From NCBI GenBank assembly GCA_015178975.1, contig WHVD01000098.1, positions 1 to 64,000 of the forward strand: 64,000 nt of DNA, given 5' to 3'. The stretch comes from Hysterangium stoloniferum (Eukaryota > Basidiomycota > Agaricomycetes > Hysterangiales > Hysterangiaceae). The translations under genes were made by a program, and so were the position numbers. Shown one piece after another: positions 1 through 10,026 of the stretch (its first letter is position 1; each line of letters begins with the position of its first letter). Below the pieces are notes generated by a model that saw only the letters and a list, made by a program, of their open reading frames with translations, did no database searches and was not told the DNA's origin.

Positions 1-1
1 G

Positions 2-838
2 AGTGTGATCTTAGGAGTTGCTCTGCCAAGACGACTCAAGGGGCATGCTAAGGTCTGGTGGAGCACCTTAGACCGTGAGCATTGTACTGAATTCAGTCAA
101 TCTCATGGGTCGTTTGTTTGGGGTATCGTCGAAGGATTGCTTGGAACTCGTTGGCGTGAATCCTTAGCCTTAGAATGGGAAGCTATGAAATTTCGACAGG
201 CTGGTCACGATCGTGAGACACCCGTCCACTATATCCAATGGAGAGTTAAACTTTATCGTTTCCTGTACGGGTTCCACCAGGACAGAGGGGATGAGACACG
301 CAGACTCATTCTCATGCTGCCTACGGAATGGCTCTACCTTCTTCAAGGACAACCCATCGATGATATCATGAGTTTACAGACTTATGCTAATAACCTGCAA
401 GAAGCTCTGATTAACGCTTGGGTCCAAACACACCGGGAACGTTACAGGTTCCAGAAACCGCGCATAATGTTATCGGAGGGTCAAGAATTGGATTTTAGAG
501 TCACCGGCGACTCCTCTTCACCTAACCATATTCTCGTTAGCGAGACTAACGAGAGAGGCTCGACGAGAAGGACTGTTCCGGACGTCGCTGATCCAAAACA
601 GGGAAAGTGTCATGGAAAAATGTTCTTCGAGAGGAGTAACAAGAGGAGTTCGGTCAAACCCACCAAGGAATGTTGGATATGCGGAAGTCCGGAGCATTTT
701 AAGATAGACTGCCCTCAAGCTGGCAAAATGTCTCATTATGTCTCTATCAACAAATGCTCCGCACAGGATATGTCGGAGGAAGCTGAGGAGCAAAGGTTAT
801 ATGAAGCGGTTCATGGACTATCTATACAAGACAAGTAA
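2..838 (+). CDS. gag: Gag, C-terminal part (5' end outside window)
   Basis: The frame is open from base 2 to the TAA at 836-838. The protein is hydrophilic, with a capsid-like helical N-terminal part and a CCHC zinc knuckle at 671-712 (CWICGSPEHFKIDC), the RNA-binding nucleocapsid motif of retrotransposon Gag. The same protein, more decayed, is encoded at 53.6-54.7 kb in element B, which shows that the frame continues upstream of base 1. The TAA follows a 1-base difference from copy B near 825-833. In B the same region reads on in frame towards protease. The gag-pol break in A is therefore more likely a mutation than a programmed shift. Confidence 0.85.
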   Translation, partial: SVILGVALPRRLKGHAKVWWSTLDREHCTEFSQSHGSFVWGIVEGLLGTRWRESLALEWEAMKFRQAGHDRETPVHYIQWRVKLYRFLYGFHQDRGDETRRLILMLPTEWLYLLQGQPIDDIMSLQTYANNLQEALINAWVQTHRERYRFQKPRIMLSEGQELDFRVTGDSSSPNHILVSETNERGSTRRTVPDVADPKQGKCHGKMFFERSNKRSSVKPTKECWICGSPEHFKIDCPQAGKMSHYVSINKCSAQDMSEEAEEQRLYEAVHGLSIQDK

Positions 839-1749
839 ATAGCTCTGATGACGAATTGACTTTTGTTTCCATTTATGCGCCCCATGTCAGAGACAAATTA
901 GTGAGGGAGGAAAATCGAACGACTGGTGAAGCTCTTCCATCTGAAGCTTATGTATCCATACTCGCCACAGATTTCTTTGAAAAAGGAGACCGGCTGAGTG
1001 CTCATCGGCAGGACCTTGAAGGCCTGACCGAGAACTACTGTCAGACTGGAGATTCTCACGAACAAATCAGTTCGAATTCGCTCTGTTCGCCTGGAGCTGA
1101 TGTTGACACTTTCCCATTTGATCCCGGGAACCCCCCTGATTTACTACCGTACGAGAACTCGGATTCGGAGGACAGCGATGATGATCCAGTATTGGATTCC
1201 CCTTCGAAGCATGTTCCTTGCCGGAGTGAGCGCAGGACCGTAAGCTTGTCCTGGCGCAAGGAAAGTAAGAGGCCTCGAATCCAATACCCTCGTCCCAGTC
1301 GTCTGATGAAGGAGGATACTACAATCCTTTATCGAAAACGGGATCCTCCCAGTGGTTACTCTAGCATAGGAGTTGCAGCGCTCCATGTTTTCGGTCATGT
1401 AGGAACTCCCGATTCACCCGAACGCGTTAAAATTCGAATGGACACGGGAGTGGATCTTTCCCTTATATCGGAGGAATTCTACAAGGAGCTGCAGGGCATA
1501 TATAAGTTGAAACAAGGACTCAAGTTACGTCTAATCCAGCTCACGGGTAACGCTAAGGTTATCAGATATGTTAATATTCCCATTTACCTGGAGGACGACA
1601 GTGGAACGTTACTGAAGTTCGCGGCAGAAACTTATGTCGTGAGAGGAATGATGGTGCCAATTCTTTTAGGAGAAGACTTCCATATTAATTATGAAATTGG
1701 TACTCTAAGAGATCAGCCGTTGGGATCTAGACTTATTCTCCCAGGATGA
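839..1749 (+). pseudogene. pol: Pol protease region
   Basis: The frame from about 856 to 1749 has an acidic spacer (EDSDDD type) and then a retropepsin domain. The active site is at 1441-1449 (DTG in MDTGVDLSLISEEFY), and the flap/C-terminal part ends near LLGEDFH. This enzyme would cleave the Gag-Pol polyprotein. The frame ends at a TGA (1747-1749) where copy B (55.57 kb) has an arginine codon, consistent with CGA decaying to TGA by C-to-T change. The TTG at 856 is not a believable start. The region is part of a Gag-Pol frame that was broken by a single-base loss. Confidence 0.8.
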
Positions 1750-2522
1750 CAGGGTTTTATTCCAGCCAGTTCTTCTAAGGAACCTCAACCTTTGACCTTC
1801 ACCGTCAATAATGCCCTTTTTGGGAAGCATGAGAAGGAGTCATCCAAAACTCACCTCTCTCCCCCGATAAAGGTGTGTGTACTGAAAGAGTCGTGCGAGC
1901 CTTGGAGGATTGCACTATCGATCCAGAGTCAGCCAGACTAGTGCCTATTTTTGTTGAAGATCTAGAGGGCGATGAATGGATTGTTGAAGGAATTGTATTG
2001 CAAAACGAGGACGGTTCGATATTAGCCACACCAATCACGGCAATTTCAAGGAATAGTGCAGCAGTACCTTTAGCCAATCCATCGCTAACCCCTAAGACTA
2101 TCCGACGAGGGGAGACAATAGGGATAATTCATGACCCCGCTCGTTGGGCTCACAAGCCCAGGTCACTCAAGGAGAAAGGTTTAATGGTAGCAGGCGCGAC
2201 CAAGATCGCACACCTTATCGAAAGTCTCTCTCAACTTGAGGAGGACCATCAAGTTGCCTCAGAAAGGCCTAAGCCACCTGTTGAACCAGAAATTGCGGAC
2301 GATTTCGAACTGCCTGGTCCTAAGACGGCTGCAGTGGCTGATAATGAGAAATTTGCCTCAGAGGATCTTCACAAGTTAGTCAATTTGGGACCGGATATAC
2401 CAACGGAGGTCCTGCCACGTCTCAGATCAGTTTTGACTGAGAACATTAAGGCTTTCGGAGTCGACGGACGGTTAGGGCAAGTGGACTGTAGAGTCCCTGT
2501 CCCCTTGAAAGAGGGAGCCTAG
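1750..2522 (+). pseudogene. pol: Pol linker between protease and reverse transcriptase
   Basis: Homologous to 55.57-56.36 kb of element B. A frameshift lies between about 1800 and 1875, because the true frame resumes at 1875 (matching the B copy from DKGV onward). The frame ends in a TAG at 2520-2522 where B has a CAA/CAG-type codon, so this looks like another C-to-T nonsense change. The segment encodes the acidic spacer with DLHKLVNLG and AFGVDGRLGQ, the conserved lead-in to the reverse transcriptase of this family. The minus-strand L1 ORF has the same AFG-DGRLG lead-in. Confidence 0.7.
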
Positions 2523-3277
2523 CCCATATCCATGCCTATGTTCCCTTCATCCCCTGCCAATAGGAGAGTTATAGACGAGCAAATGGATACCTGGTTCGAA
2601 CAAGGTGTCATTGAGCCATCTAAAAGCCCCTGGGGAGCGCCAGCCTTTGTAGTATATCGCAATGGTAAACTGTGGGTGGTCATCGACTATCGGAAACTTA
2701 ATCATCTCACTGTTCCAGACGAATTTTCTTTACCACGCCAATCGGAGATCATGCAGGCGCTGTCGGGGTCAAATGTTCTTTCTTCTTTCGATGCGCTAGC
2801 CAGGTTTACTCAATTAGAAATGTTGGAGGACGATAAGCCCAAAACAGCCTTTAGATCCCATAGAGGGCTGTGGCAATTTAAAAGGATGCCATTCGGGCTC
2901 AGAAACGGCTCCTCCACATTTCAGCACGTCATGCAAACAGTTTTAGCACCCTACTTGTGGATTTTTTGTTTAGTCTACATCGATGACATAGTCATATTCT
3001 CTAAGAACTGGGATGATCATTTGCTTCACCTGAATCAGGTGCTTGGCGCTATCGCTTCGGCCGGTATCACTCTCTCTCCCAAGAAATGTTTTATCGGATA
3101 TAATTCGATATTGTTATTGGGTCATAAAGTATCCAGGTTAGGTTTTTCAACCCACCAAGAAAAAGCTCGCGCTATATTGGAATTGGCCCCACCCACTAAG
3201 GTTTCTGACCTACAACGGTTCCTTGGAATGGTCCTTTACTTTTCAGCATATATACCATTCTATTCATGGATGGTGTC
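2523..3277 (+). pseudogene. pol: Reverse transcriptase, split by L1 insertion
   Basis: Palm and fingers of a Ty3/gypsy reverse transcriptase: the SPWGAPAFVVY entry motif, VIDYRKLN, the FDALARFTQLE first aspartate motif, RMPFGLRNG and the catalytic YIDDIVIF at 2976-2999. The thumb begins with VSRLGFSTHQEKA. The frame is open from 2532 to the L1 insertion at 3278. It resumes in the same frame after the target duplication at 11350-11354, as shown by the unbroken homologous stretch in element B around 57.7 kb. The insertion alone therefore splits an otherwise readable RT/thumb. Confidence 0.9.
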
Positions 3278-4600
3278 TGTAATGTATTCAGGGGATTCTC
3301 TTAGATAGCTCAATATATGCTATAGTGTCACAGAGCTTCAACAATAAAACAAGCAAAGGTCCAGTAATTTAAATACTGATAGATTAATGAGCTGCGCTAT
3401 GAAGCTTAAACAACTCAAATCAATGCTTATTTTGATTATTGAAAGGTTCAATAGAACTGTGTATGACTCTTTTAGCAAATACAAGAACTATTCCTTGAGA
3501 ATAGGGGCTGGAAGCTGAATATATGCGCAGTAACTTGGCAGAGACTTGATATAAGAGCTTCGGATTTTTGTATGCTTATTTGTAACTATTAATAGTTATT
3601 TAACAAGGTGTTAAATAATTTATTAATAGAGAAAATAAATTGTATTGGATTATCTGAGTGCTTGTACTTGATTAATTCAATAAACTTAGGGCTGGGCCTT
3701 GAGTAATCTAGTATTGGCAGGGATTTCAGTAAGGATACTTAGATACTTATTAGGTTTATTATCTAATTAATAAGCCTAAAGGGTAGCTGTGAGGCTGGGG
3801 AACTTAGATGATTAGCTAAGTCCAAGAGTTGCTGACAAAGATTCAAGATGCTGCAAGTGTAGGTGCTTGCAGTGAGTGTATCAGACTAAGGCTATTATTG
3901 TCCTTAGGATGATTAGATAAGCTGGTGCTGTGCTGCAAATATGTGTGTGATAAGATGATTTTATTGGAAACTTAGCCCTCCTTATATACATTTTGATAAC
4001 TCAATGATTAGCTAACTATTTAGTTTATGAGGTCATTAGTGAGATCATAATGACCTCATATTCTACTCATTATTTACCCTTTGTTTAACATGTGATTCCC
4101 TTCTCTGAGACAAGGGTTCTAACCTCTTGCTTGAACATGAAGGTTCAAGGCCGCGGTCCCGGGGACGGAAGCAAACGATGAGTCGGCGGAACCTAATAAT
4201 GACTCAGGTAGTCACGTTCGTGACATGTGTGACTCGGGTAGTCACAATCGTGACTTGTGTGACTCGGGTAGTCACATTCGTGACTCGTGTGACATCCCGA
4301 CACTGGAGGCTTATGTAATAAGTCACATGACTCCAAAAATGCGCAAACTAGGCTGCACAAGGTGCCGAAAGGTAATAACTAAGTAAATAAAATATAAATA
4401 ATTAGTTAAAAATTATAATAAATTAACTAAGATATAATAGCATAATATGAGTTCATATATGCTATTATTATGCGAAGTTAAAAGGAATAGAGCCTATATT
4501 TCACAATAAAAATATAATAAAAATACAATAAATTCGAGAAAATATTGATAAATTCAAAGAAAATTAAGAGAAAATTATGAGATAAAGCTGATACCTCACA
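3278..4600 (-). repeat. L1 3' LTR
   Basis: Plus-strand edges are TGTAATGTATTC and ACCTCACA. It is the direct repeat of 10027-11349. It contains a TATA-like box (minus strand, 3976-3991), three 30-bp units with GTCAC/GTGAC half-sites (4203-4292) and AT-rich termini. Confidence 0.95.
4203..4292. repeat. Three ~30-bp repeats with GTCAC/GTGAC half-sites in the L1 LTR
   Basis: A unit of about 30 bp with the core GACTCGGGTAGTCAC followed by TCGTGAC is repeated three times with few changes. The same block is at 10952-11041 in the other LTR and, decayed and inverted, at 16816-16905 in the solo LTR. It lies a few hundred bases upstream of the TATA-like box when read in element orientation, a position expected for LTR enhancer sites. 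Confidence 0.75.
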
Positions 4601-5067
4601 AAATCCCCTCTTCCTTTTGACTGAGTCATAATACTCAATCGCTTTCTGAGAATTAAATAATACTTTGTTTTTAGACGAAAAATAAATAATACTTTTGTTT
4701 TAAATGATAAAAGAAATAAGATGTTAATCTAATCAATTATCATAGTCGGGAGAAATAGGAATAACGTCGACTATTTCTTCCTGTTGATTAATTATTGACG
4801 ATGAAGTCGTTGCTTGATCGCTTGGTGGGGAAAAATTGAAAATATTATCGGTTTTAGAGTTGGATAAAGCATATGAGAAGCTGGAACTTCATTTTGAGAA
4901 GGTTTCCCTTCCATGATTTTAATAGAGTAGTCCAATTCGGTGACTGGGGAGAGTTCCATATGAAATTTTAAACTTTTTTGATGTGGAAACATTTTCTTTT
5001 ACTTGAATACATAAGAATGAAAGAAATAATGGTGCATATAGGGTGCATATATTGATGTTTTGGTTAT
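4601..5067 (-). other. L1 region between pol stop and 3' LTR: deletion remnant and polypurine tract
   Basis: On the minus strand the region holds a short open stretch (4792-4992, 66 codons), then a few acidic codons of a possible protein tail. A purine-rich tract (AAAAGGAAGAGGGGATTT, about 4601-4618 in complement) abuts the LTR and fits the plus-strand primer. There is room for only about 150 codons, so RNase H and integrase are absent. The tail may be what is left of a longer pol after an internal deletion. Confidence 0.6.
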
Positions 5068-8000
5068 TTAGAGGCTGAGTCGGCCAGTGAGACTACTGTG
5101 AGTCTTGGATGGTTGCTGTGCACTCTTTCTTTTGTTTCTCCAGTCACAAAGAATTGCAGGAGCATTCTTCAGGTACTTTTGGAGTAATGAGAATAACAGG
5201 TTGACAACCCAAGCATAAAATGGAATATATGCTGAGAAATAGACCATCATTCCCAAGAATGTTTGAAGCTCATGAACATTTCGGGGTTCTTCTAATTGCA
5301 AAATAGTATCGATCTTCTCCTTATTAGTAGATAATCCAAGTCGGGAGACTTTCTGCCTTAATAACTGAAGTGATTGGTAGGCAAAATGGCATTTTGAGGG
5401 AGATAAGGTCATTTTAGAAGCAATGATTGCTTTGAGGGCTGATTCTGTATGCATTAAATGATCTTCAAAGGTTTTAGAGAAGATGACAATATCATCAATG
5501 TAGACCAAAGCAAATATCCAGAGGAATGGGGATAGAATATTCTGCATAATTCTCTGGAAGACTGCTGGGCCATTTCTGAATCCAAAGGGCATTCTCAGGA
5601 ATTGATAAAGCCCTCTGTGTGTTCTGAAAGCTGTCTTCTCTTTATCTTTTGATGCCATTTCCAATTGAGTAAAACGGGCTAATGCATCTAGTGTAGATAA
5701 CCACTGAGATCCAGTTAATGCTTGTAATATATCATCTTGCCGAGGCAGTGGAAATTCATCTGGAATGACTTGAGCATTAAGTTGCCTAAAGTCAATTACC
5801 ATCCTGGGCTTTCCTTGCCGATAAATGATAAATGCAGGAGCACCCCAAGGGCTTTTGGAAGGCTCAATGACTTGTAATTTGATCCATTTATCCATCTGCT
5901 CATCAATAATCTCTCTCTTCTTAGGTGAGGCAAAGAATGGAGGTCGGGAAATTTCTCTTGTTCCTTCTCTAAGATTTATCTCCACCTTGGCAGGATAGTG
6001 GCCTAATCTTCCATCTAATCCAAAGGCTAATCGATTCTTCCATAAGATAGCCTTTAGTTGATTCTTCTGCTCCAATGATAAATCCTTATTGATATCAATC
6101 TCTTCAAAGAATTTATCAGAGCTAATATCATCAGGAGGAGTTTCTGCTGTCTTTGGGCCACCTTCTGATTCTCCTTGAGTATTAGGCTGATCAATAGAAT
6201 TGTATTTCGGATTGAGAAGTTGGCTAGCAATGCTCTTGATCAAATAGGAATGAGCACTTAGATGGGATAGTTGCTCATTGTCTAAATGTTCCAGGCTATC
6301 TAACCATGTTTCCGGATTATGAGAGTAGCCTAGTATTTGACCTTCATGTATATGCACTGGGAAACTTGAGAAATTGGAGATATATAACCGAGGATTTTTC
6401 CGAGTAATGATAGAATCAGGAGTAGCATAGAAATCTTGGTCTCCTTGGTTAGATAAGAATATCTTCTCTATATATGCTATATCAGATCCCTTTGGGAAGG
6501 ACAAGGTCACTGGTATAGCACTTATAGACTCTGGAGAAATGGTTATATCAATGCTAGACCTAACTGAATTCTCAGTTTCCTTAGATTGAATTGATTTCTT
6601 TATTTTTTTGTTCTTCCTATGAGCCTTAATTTTTCCAGCAAGATCCGAGAGCTTTGGAGTGACATTAACTTGGAAAGCTTCACCCCTTTCATCCTTTAAT
6701 AAAGGTCCAATAGAATTTTGAACTTTGATAGACCTTCCACTAGAGCCAAAGCTCAAGATTGAACCTTCTTCTCCTCGGATCACTGAGATTGCATATTGGT
6801 CTGCAAAATCATTGCCCATAATGAATGGAGTAGTCATTCCTTTGACTACATAAGCTTCAATGATTAATTCGACTGGCCCTTCACTAGTATCAAAGTAAAT
6901 AGGCAAGGAAATAAATCCGGATATTGTAGAGGCTCCAGTTACTTGAATTAAATTGATTCTCTGTCCATTTTTAATCTTTGGAGGATTTTCGAGTTGAGAT
7001 AAAGTAGAGTGAGATATCAATGAAATGTCTGCTCCAGAATCCACTATAATATTTGTAGGATTTTTGCCATAACTTCCAAGCCATCCTTGAGTGGAAGTGG
7101 CTTGTGCTCCAAGGAAAGCACAACCGGGAGGCCTGGCCATCAGTCTTGGCAAAGAAAATATTTCCCTCTTGGTGGAATTAGCTAGTTTGATAATATAGTT
7201 CTTGACATTGAAGATTCCATTCAACATTTTCCACTGTAATTTCTGCTCAGAGGCCCTTTTCTGCACAGTAGTTCCCATGTTATCTGAATATATGCTGGTT
7301 TTCCTTTCAGATTCAATCTCTGATCCCCTCTGACTCGACTCAGGGTCTGAAGACTGGTTATTGGAAGTGGAAACCATGTTAACTGATGTGCATATATTCA
7401 GTGCTTGAGATGATTCTGTGTTGGAATGCTCTTCTGAATTCAATTCAATCAAATCAGTTGATTCCTCTATAGTTTCTTGAGAGCTCTCTTCCTCTGAGCT
7501 ACAATTGTAATAGAGGTCATCATATTCTGTTTGAGCTTGAATATCTTCTTCAGTTTGACTAATAAAATTTGTCCGAGCATTTCTTATTCCTTTCTTGGAG
7601 TGCTTGCAGTCATAGTCCCAATGCTTTGGGCTGCCACAATGCCTACAAGGCCTAGCCTTCTTGGATTCCGGAGTATTCCCTTTAGAGACAATTGAGTCAT
7701 CTCTTGGGAACTGAGGTTTCCCAATATTAGGACTCCAACCAATTAAATTGGACCTTGCAAACTTGAAACGGTTAGGTCTTGAGGCAGAGCCTCTAGGCTC
7801 TCTAAGTGACTGCTCCAGTTGCTTCAATCTTCTGTCTATGGAAGAGGTAGAAGAAGTGAAGAAGGATGTTTGAAGAGCTTCCTCATGATGCTTAATGGCA
7901 GTTGCAAATTCTCTCAAACTCCTATACCGGTGAGTGTCTAGAATGGCTGCCCAGAACTCAGGAGCTCCATTCATCACTTCCATGATTGTTTCAGAGTCTG

Positions 8001-9768
8001 AAAGCCTGTATACCATGCTGAGAAGCTCTGTTTTCCGAATGAAATAGCTTGTAGGAGATTCAGTGGAGTGACCTGCTTCCCGGTAGTTTGCTTTATTAGC
8101 TCTACTTTTCTGCCGGTCAAGCCAAGACCTATTCATGTAATAAACACAAATAGCCCTTCTCAAGGTACTCCAAGAGACTGTAATCTCACGGCGGTAATCT
8201 GTTGGTAATGACCAAAACCATAAGTCGGCTTCCTTCTCAAGCCTGAGAGGGATTAATTGTCCCAACTGTTGGAATATATAGTTGCTTCGTTCAGATAGAT
8301 TATTGATCTTGAATATCCATTTGGACAAAGTGTCTGGATCACCATCCCACTTGGGAATAATTTCCGGCTTCAGTTTCAGGTCAAAATGAGCTTCTTGTAT
8401 GCTCTTAGCACTTGTAGTATCAGGTAGCTTGGGTGGCCCCCTTATAGAATTAAATCTTCTAGGGCCACTAGGACCATTATCTCCATCATCTCCATCACCA
8501 GGAGGACCTCCTCCTCCTTGAGAGATGTTTGATTCTCCAAATAAACCTGACCTATGAGGTCTTCTATATGATGTTCTCCTATCCCTCTCAGGATCATAAG
8601 GTATATGCAACCCAAGAGGTTCTCTGACAGGCTCTTTCCGAGGAATTGTAGTTCCTAAACCTGTAGTAGTATAAGGCAATGAAGTCTGCCTTTCAGGAGG
8701 TCTTCTAGTTTGAGGCTCTTGTAATAACTCTGACAATCTTCGAGATTCTGACATATATGCAGGCAGATTATCATAAGGGGAGTGATCACTTGAATGAGGA
8801 CTGCTTGTATCTTCAGAAATATGCTTCCTAGCCTCTTGGAAGCCTCTTTCCTCATGTAGAGGCACTCCCTTTTTAGTTTCATGCTTCAAAATGCTATAAT
8901 CTATTTCTTCTCCTTCAGAAGGCAATTCAAATTTTACTTCACTGGTCATTTCTTTAGGAGTTGAATGGATTATGCCTATAGGTTCATGACTAGGTGGTTT
9001 GGAAGGTGATTCTATTTCTGGAGGAAGCTGAATCTGGCTGATCCCCTCAGACTCGACCTGGGCTGAGGAAGCCTCTTGCTCAGGTACTTCAGTTTCACCC
9101 ATAGGAATTAGAGCCTTATGGAAATATAAATATGCCAGAGTATTCTCAATCTCTTCACGATAGAGGACTGAGATAACTTCGAAGTCTTCTTGATTCCATG
9201 CTTCTCTAGGATTATCATTTGGTCCCCATTTGGGTAGTTTAGGTACTTGTATGCACCTTGAAGTGAGTATAGGAGTTGCCTTATCAATATGCTCTTGAAG
9301 TATATCCTGTAATAGTTCATAACATCCAGGATCTAAATGATAGCCAGCATCTTCTAATGGCAATTCTCTATTTTCCTCACTAGGGATTCCTCCCAATAGG
9401 TCTTCTAACAAATAGAGAGCATGAGCCGCTACCTTTTCAGCCTGCTTGGGTAAAGGCATATAGGGTAGACTCTCTGTGTTTGGAATATATCTCTTCCCAA
9501 GTTTCAAAATGAGTTCTCTCCTAGACTTGTGTGGAAAGGTTGTCTCATACAGTCTCCTCAATCTCACTGTACTTGGATAGAGGTAAGTAAGATCTCCTGG
9601 TCTGGCTCTATCATTCCTTAATAGATGCTTTTGTGGAGTAGCAGAGAAACTGTGGACTGGAGTATTGGGAATAGTAACATTAAGATGGCGGAAATGTTCA
9701 GGAGTTGTGGTGGGTGCTGGAGAGACTAATCTCTCTGGGTGTAGTTGTATGCTAGGTGTTTTGGACAT
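5068..9768 (-). CDS. gag-pol: L1 Gag-protease-reverse transcriptase polyprotein, truncated
   Basis: One uninterrupted 1566-residue frame. The start ATG at 9768 lies 258 bases inside the 5' LTR edge, and no longer frame is available. It reads, in order, a proline/glutamate-rich N-terminus, a capsid-like Gag region with a glycine-rich patch, a CCHC zinc knuckle (residues about 706-720, CRHCGSPKHWDYDC), a retropepsin site (DSG in VDSGADISLIS, about residue 907) and a full RT palm with YIDDIVIF (about residue 1420). The thumb starts normally but ends after a basic out-of-frame-looking tail. A 1-base shift near 5137 would restore family-like residues for about 16 codons before another stop. RNase H, zinc-binding and integrase domains are missing. 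RT motifs are close to those of element A (SPWGAPAF, PDEFPLPRQ), but Gag is different. Confidence 0.92.
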   Translation of the reverse strand: MSKTPSIQLHPERLVSPAPTTTPEHFRHLNVTIPNTPVHSFSATPQKHLLRNDRARPGDLTYLYPSTVRLRRLYETTFPHKSRRELILKLGKRYIPNTESLPYMPLPKQAEKVAAHALYLLEDLLGGIPSEENRELPLEDAGYHLDPGCYELLQDILQEHIDKATPILTSRCIQVPKLPKWGPNDNPREAWNQEDFEVISVLYREEIENTLAYLYFHKALIPMGETEVPEQEASSAQVESEGISQIQLPPEIESPSKPPSHEPIGIIHSTPKEMTSEVKFELPSEGEEIDYSILKHETKKGVPLHEERGFQEARKHISEDTSSPHSSDHSPYDNLPAYMSESRRLSELLQEPQTRRPPERQTSLPYTTTGLGTTIPRKEPVREPLGLHIPYDPERDRRTSYRRPHRSGLFGESNISQGGGGPPGDGDDGDNGPSGPRRFNSIRGPPKLPDTTSAKSIQEAHFDLKLKPEIIPKWDGDPDTLSKWIFKINNLSERSNYIFQQLGQLIPLRLEKEADLWFWSLPTDYRREITVSWSTLRRAICVYYMNRSWLDRQKSRANKANYREAGHSTESPTSYFIRKTELLSMVYRLSDSETIMEVMNGAPEFWAAILDTHRYRSLREFATAIKHHEEALQTSFFTSSTSSIDRRLKQLEQSLREPRGSASRPNRFKFARSNLIGWSPNIGKPQFPRDDSIVSKGNTPESKKARPCRHCGSPKHWDYDCKHSKKGIRNARTNFISQTEEDIQAQTEYDDLYYNCSSEEESSQETIEESTDLIELNSEEHSNTESSQALNICTSVNMVSTSNNQSSDPESSQRGSEIESERKTSIYSDNMGTTVQKRASEQKLQWKMLNGIFNVKNYIIKLANSTKREIFSLPRLMARPPGCAFLGAQATSTQGWLGSYGKNPTNIIVDSGADISLISHSTLSQLENPPKIKNGQRINLIQVTGASTISGFISLPIYFDTSEGPVELIIEAYVVKGMTTPFIMGNDFADQYAISVIRGEEGSILSFGSSGRSIKVQNSIGPLLKDERGEAFQVNVTPKLSDLAGKIKAHRKNKKIKKSIQSKETENSVRSSIDITISPESISAIPVTLSFPKGSDIAYIEKIFLSNQGDQDFYATPDSIITRKNPRLYISNFSSFPVHIHEGQILGYSHNPETWLDSLEHLDNEQLSHLSAHSYLIKSIASQLLNPKYNSIDQPNTQGESEGGPKTAETPPDDISSDKFFEEIDINKDLSLEQKNQLKAILWKNRLAFGLDGRLGHYPAKVEINLREGTREISRPPFFASPKKREIIDEQMDKWIKLQVIEPSKSPWGAPAFIIYRQGKPRMVIDFRQLNAQVIPDEFPLPRQDDILQALTGSQWLSTLDALARFTQLEMASKDKEKTAFRTHRGLYQFLRMPFGFRNGPAVFQRIMQNILSPFLWIFALVYIDDIVIFSKTFEDHLMHTESALKAIIASKMTLSPSKCHFAYQSLQLLRQKVSRLGLSTNKEKIDTILQLEEPRNVHELQTFLGMMVYFSAYIPFYAWVVNLLFSLLQKYLKNAPAILCDWRNKRKSAQQPSKTHSSLTGRLSL

Positions 9769-10026
9769 AGTAGAATTATTTCTAGTCCTACTAAAGGTAA
9801 ATCGAATACTGTTAGGTGGTAAGAGAGTAGGAGTATTCGATGGAGGAATAGGTGTATTGATTTGATTCGAAGAAAGCTTTTGTAGCTTGAATGTAACTTG
9901 ATTTAGTCTTGATTTGATTTCAAAATGTTCTGGATGAAAGCCTTGGTCCAGAATATATGTGGGTTACTGAAAGATTGCTGCAACAATAGATTGAAACAAG
10001 ATCTTCCCAGAGCGTCCACCAATTTT
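9769..10026 (-). promoter_or_regulatory. L1 5' leader with primer-binding site
   Basis: Reading the minus strand from the 5' LTR, 5 bases separate it from TGGTGGACGCTCTGGG (10021-10006). This starts with TGG, the complement of a tRNA 3' CCA end, and has the right place and length for a minus-strand primer site. The matching tRNA was not identified. The remaining ~240 bases are an untranslated leader before the ATG at 9768. Confidence 0.75.

Noticed and set aside
810-860. Programmed -1/+1 frameshift between gag and protease in element A
   Set aside because: Element B reads through the same place in one frame and A simply lacks one base. No slippery heptamer or downstream structure was seen.
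4127-4318. 63-codon ORF found identically at 4127-4318 and 10876-11067
   Set aside because: It is the 30-bp repeat and flank inside the duplicated L1 LTR, not a gene.
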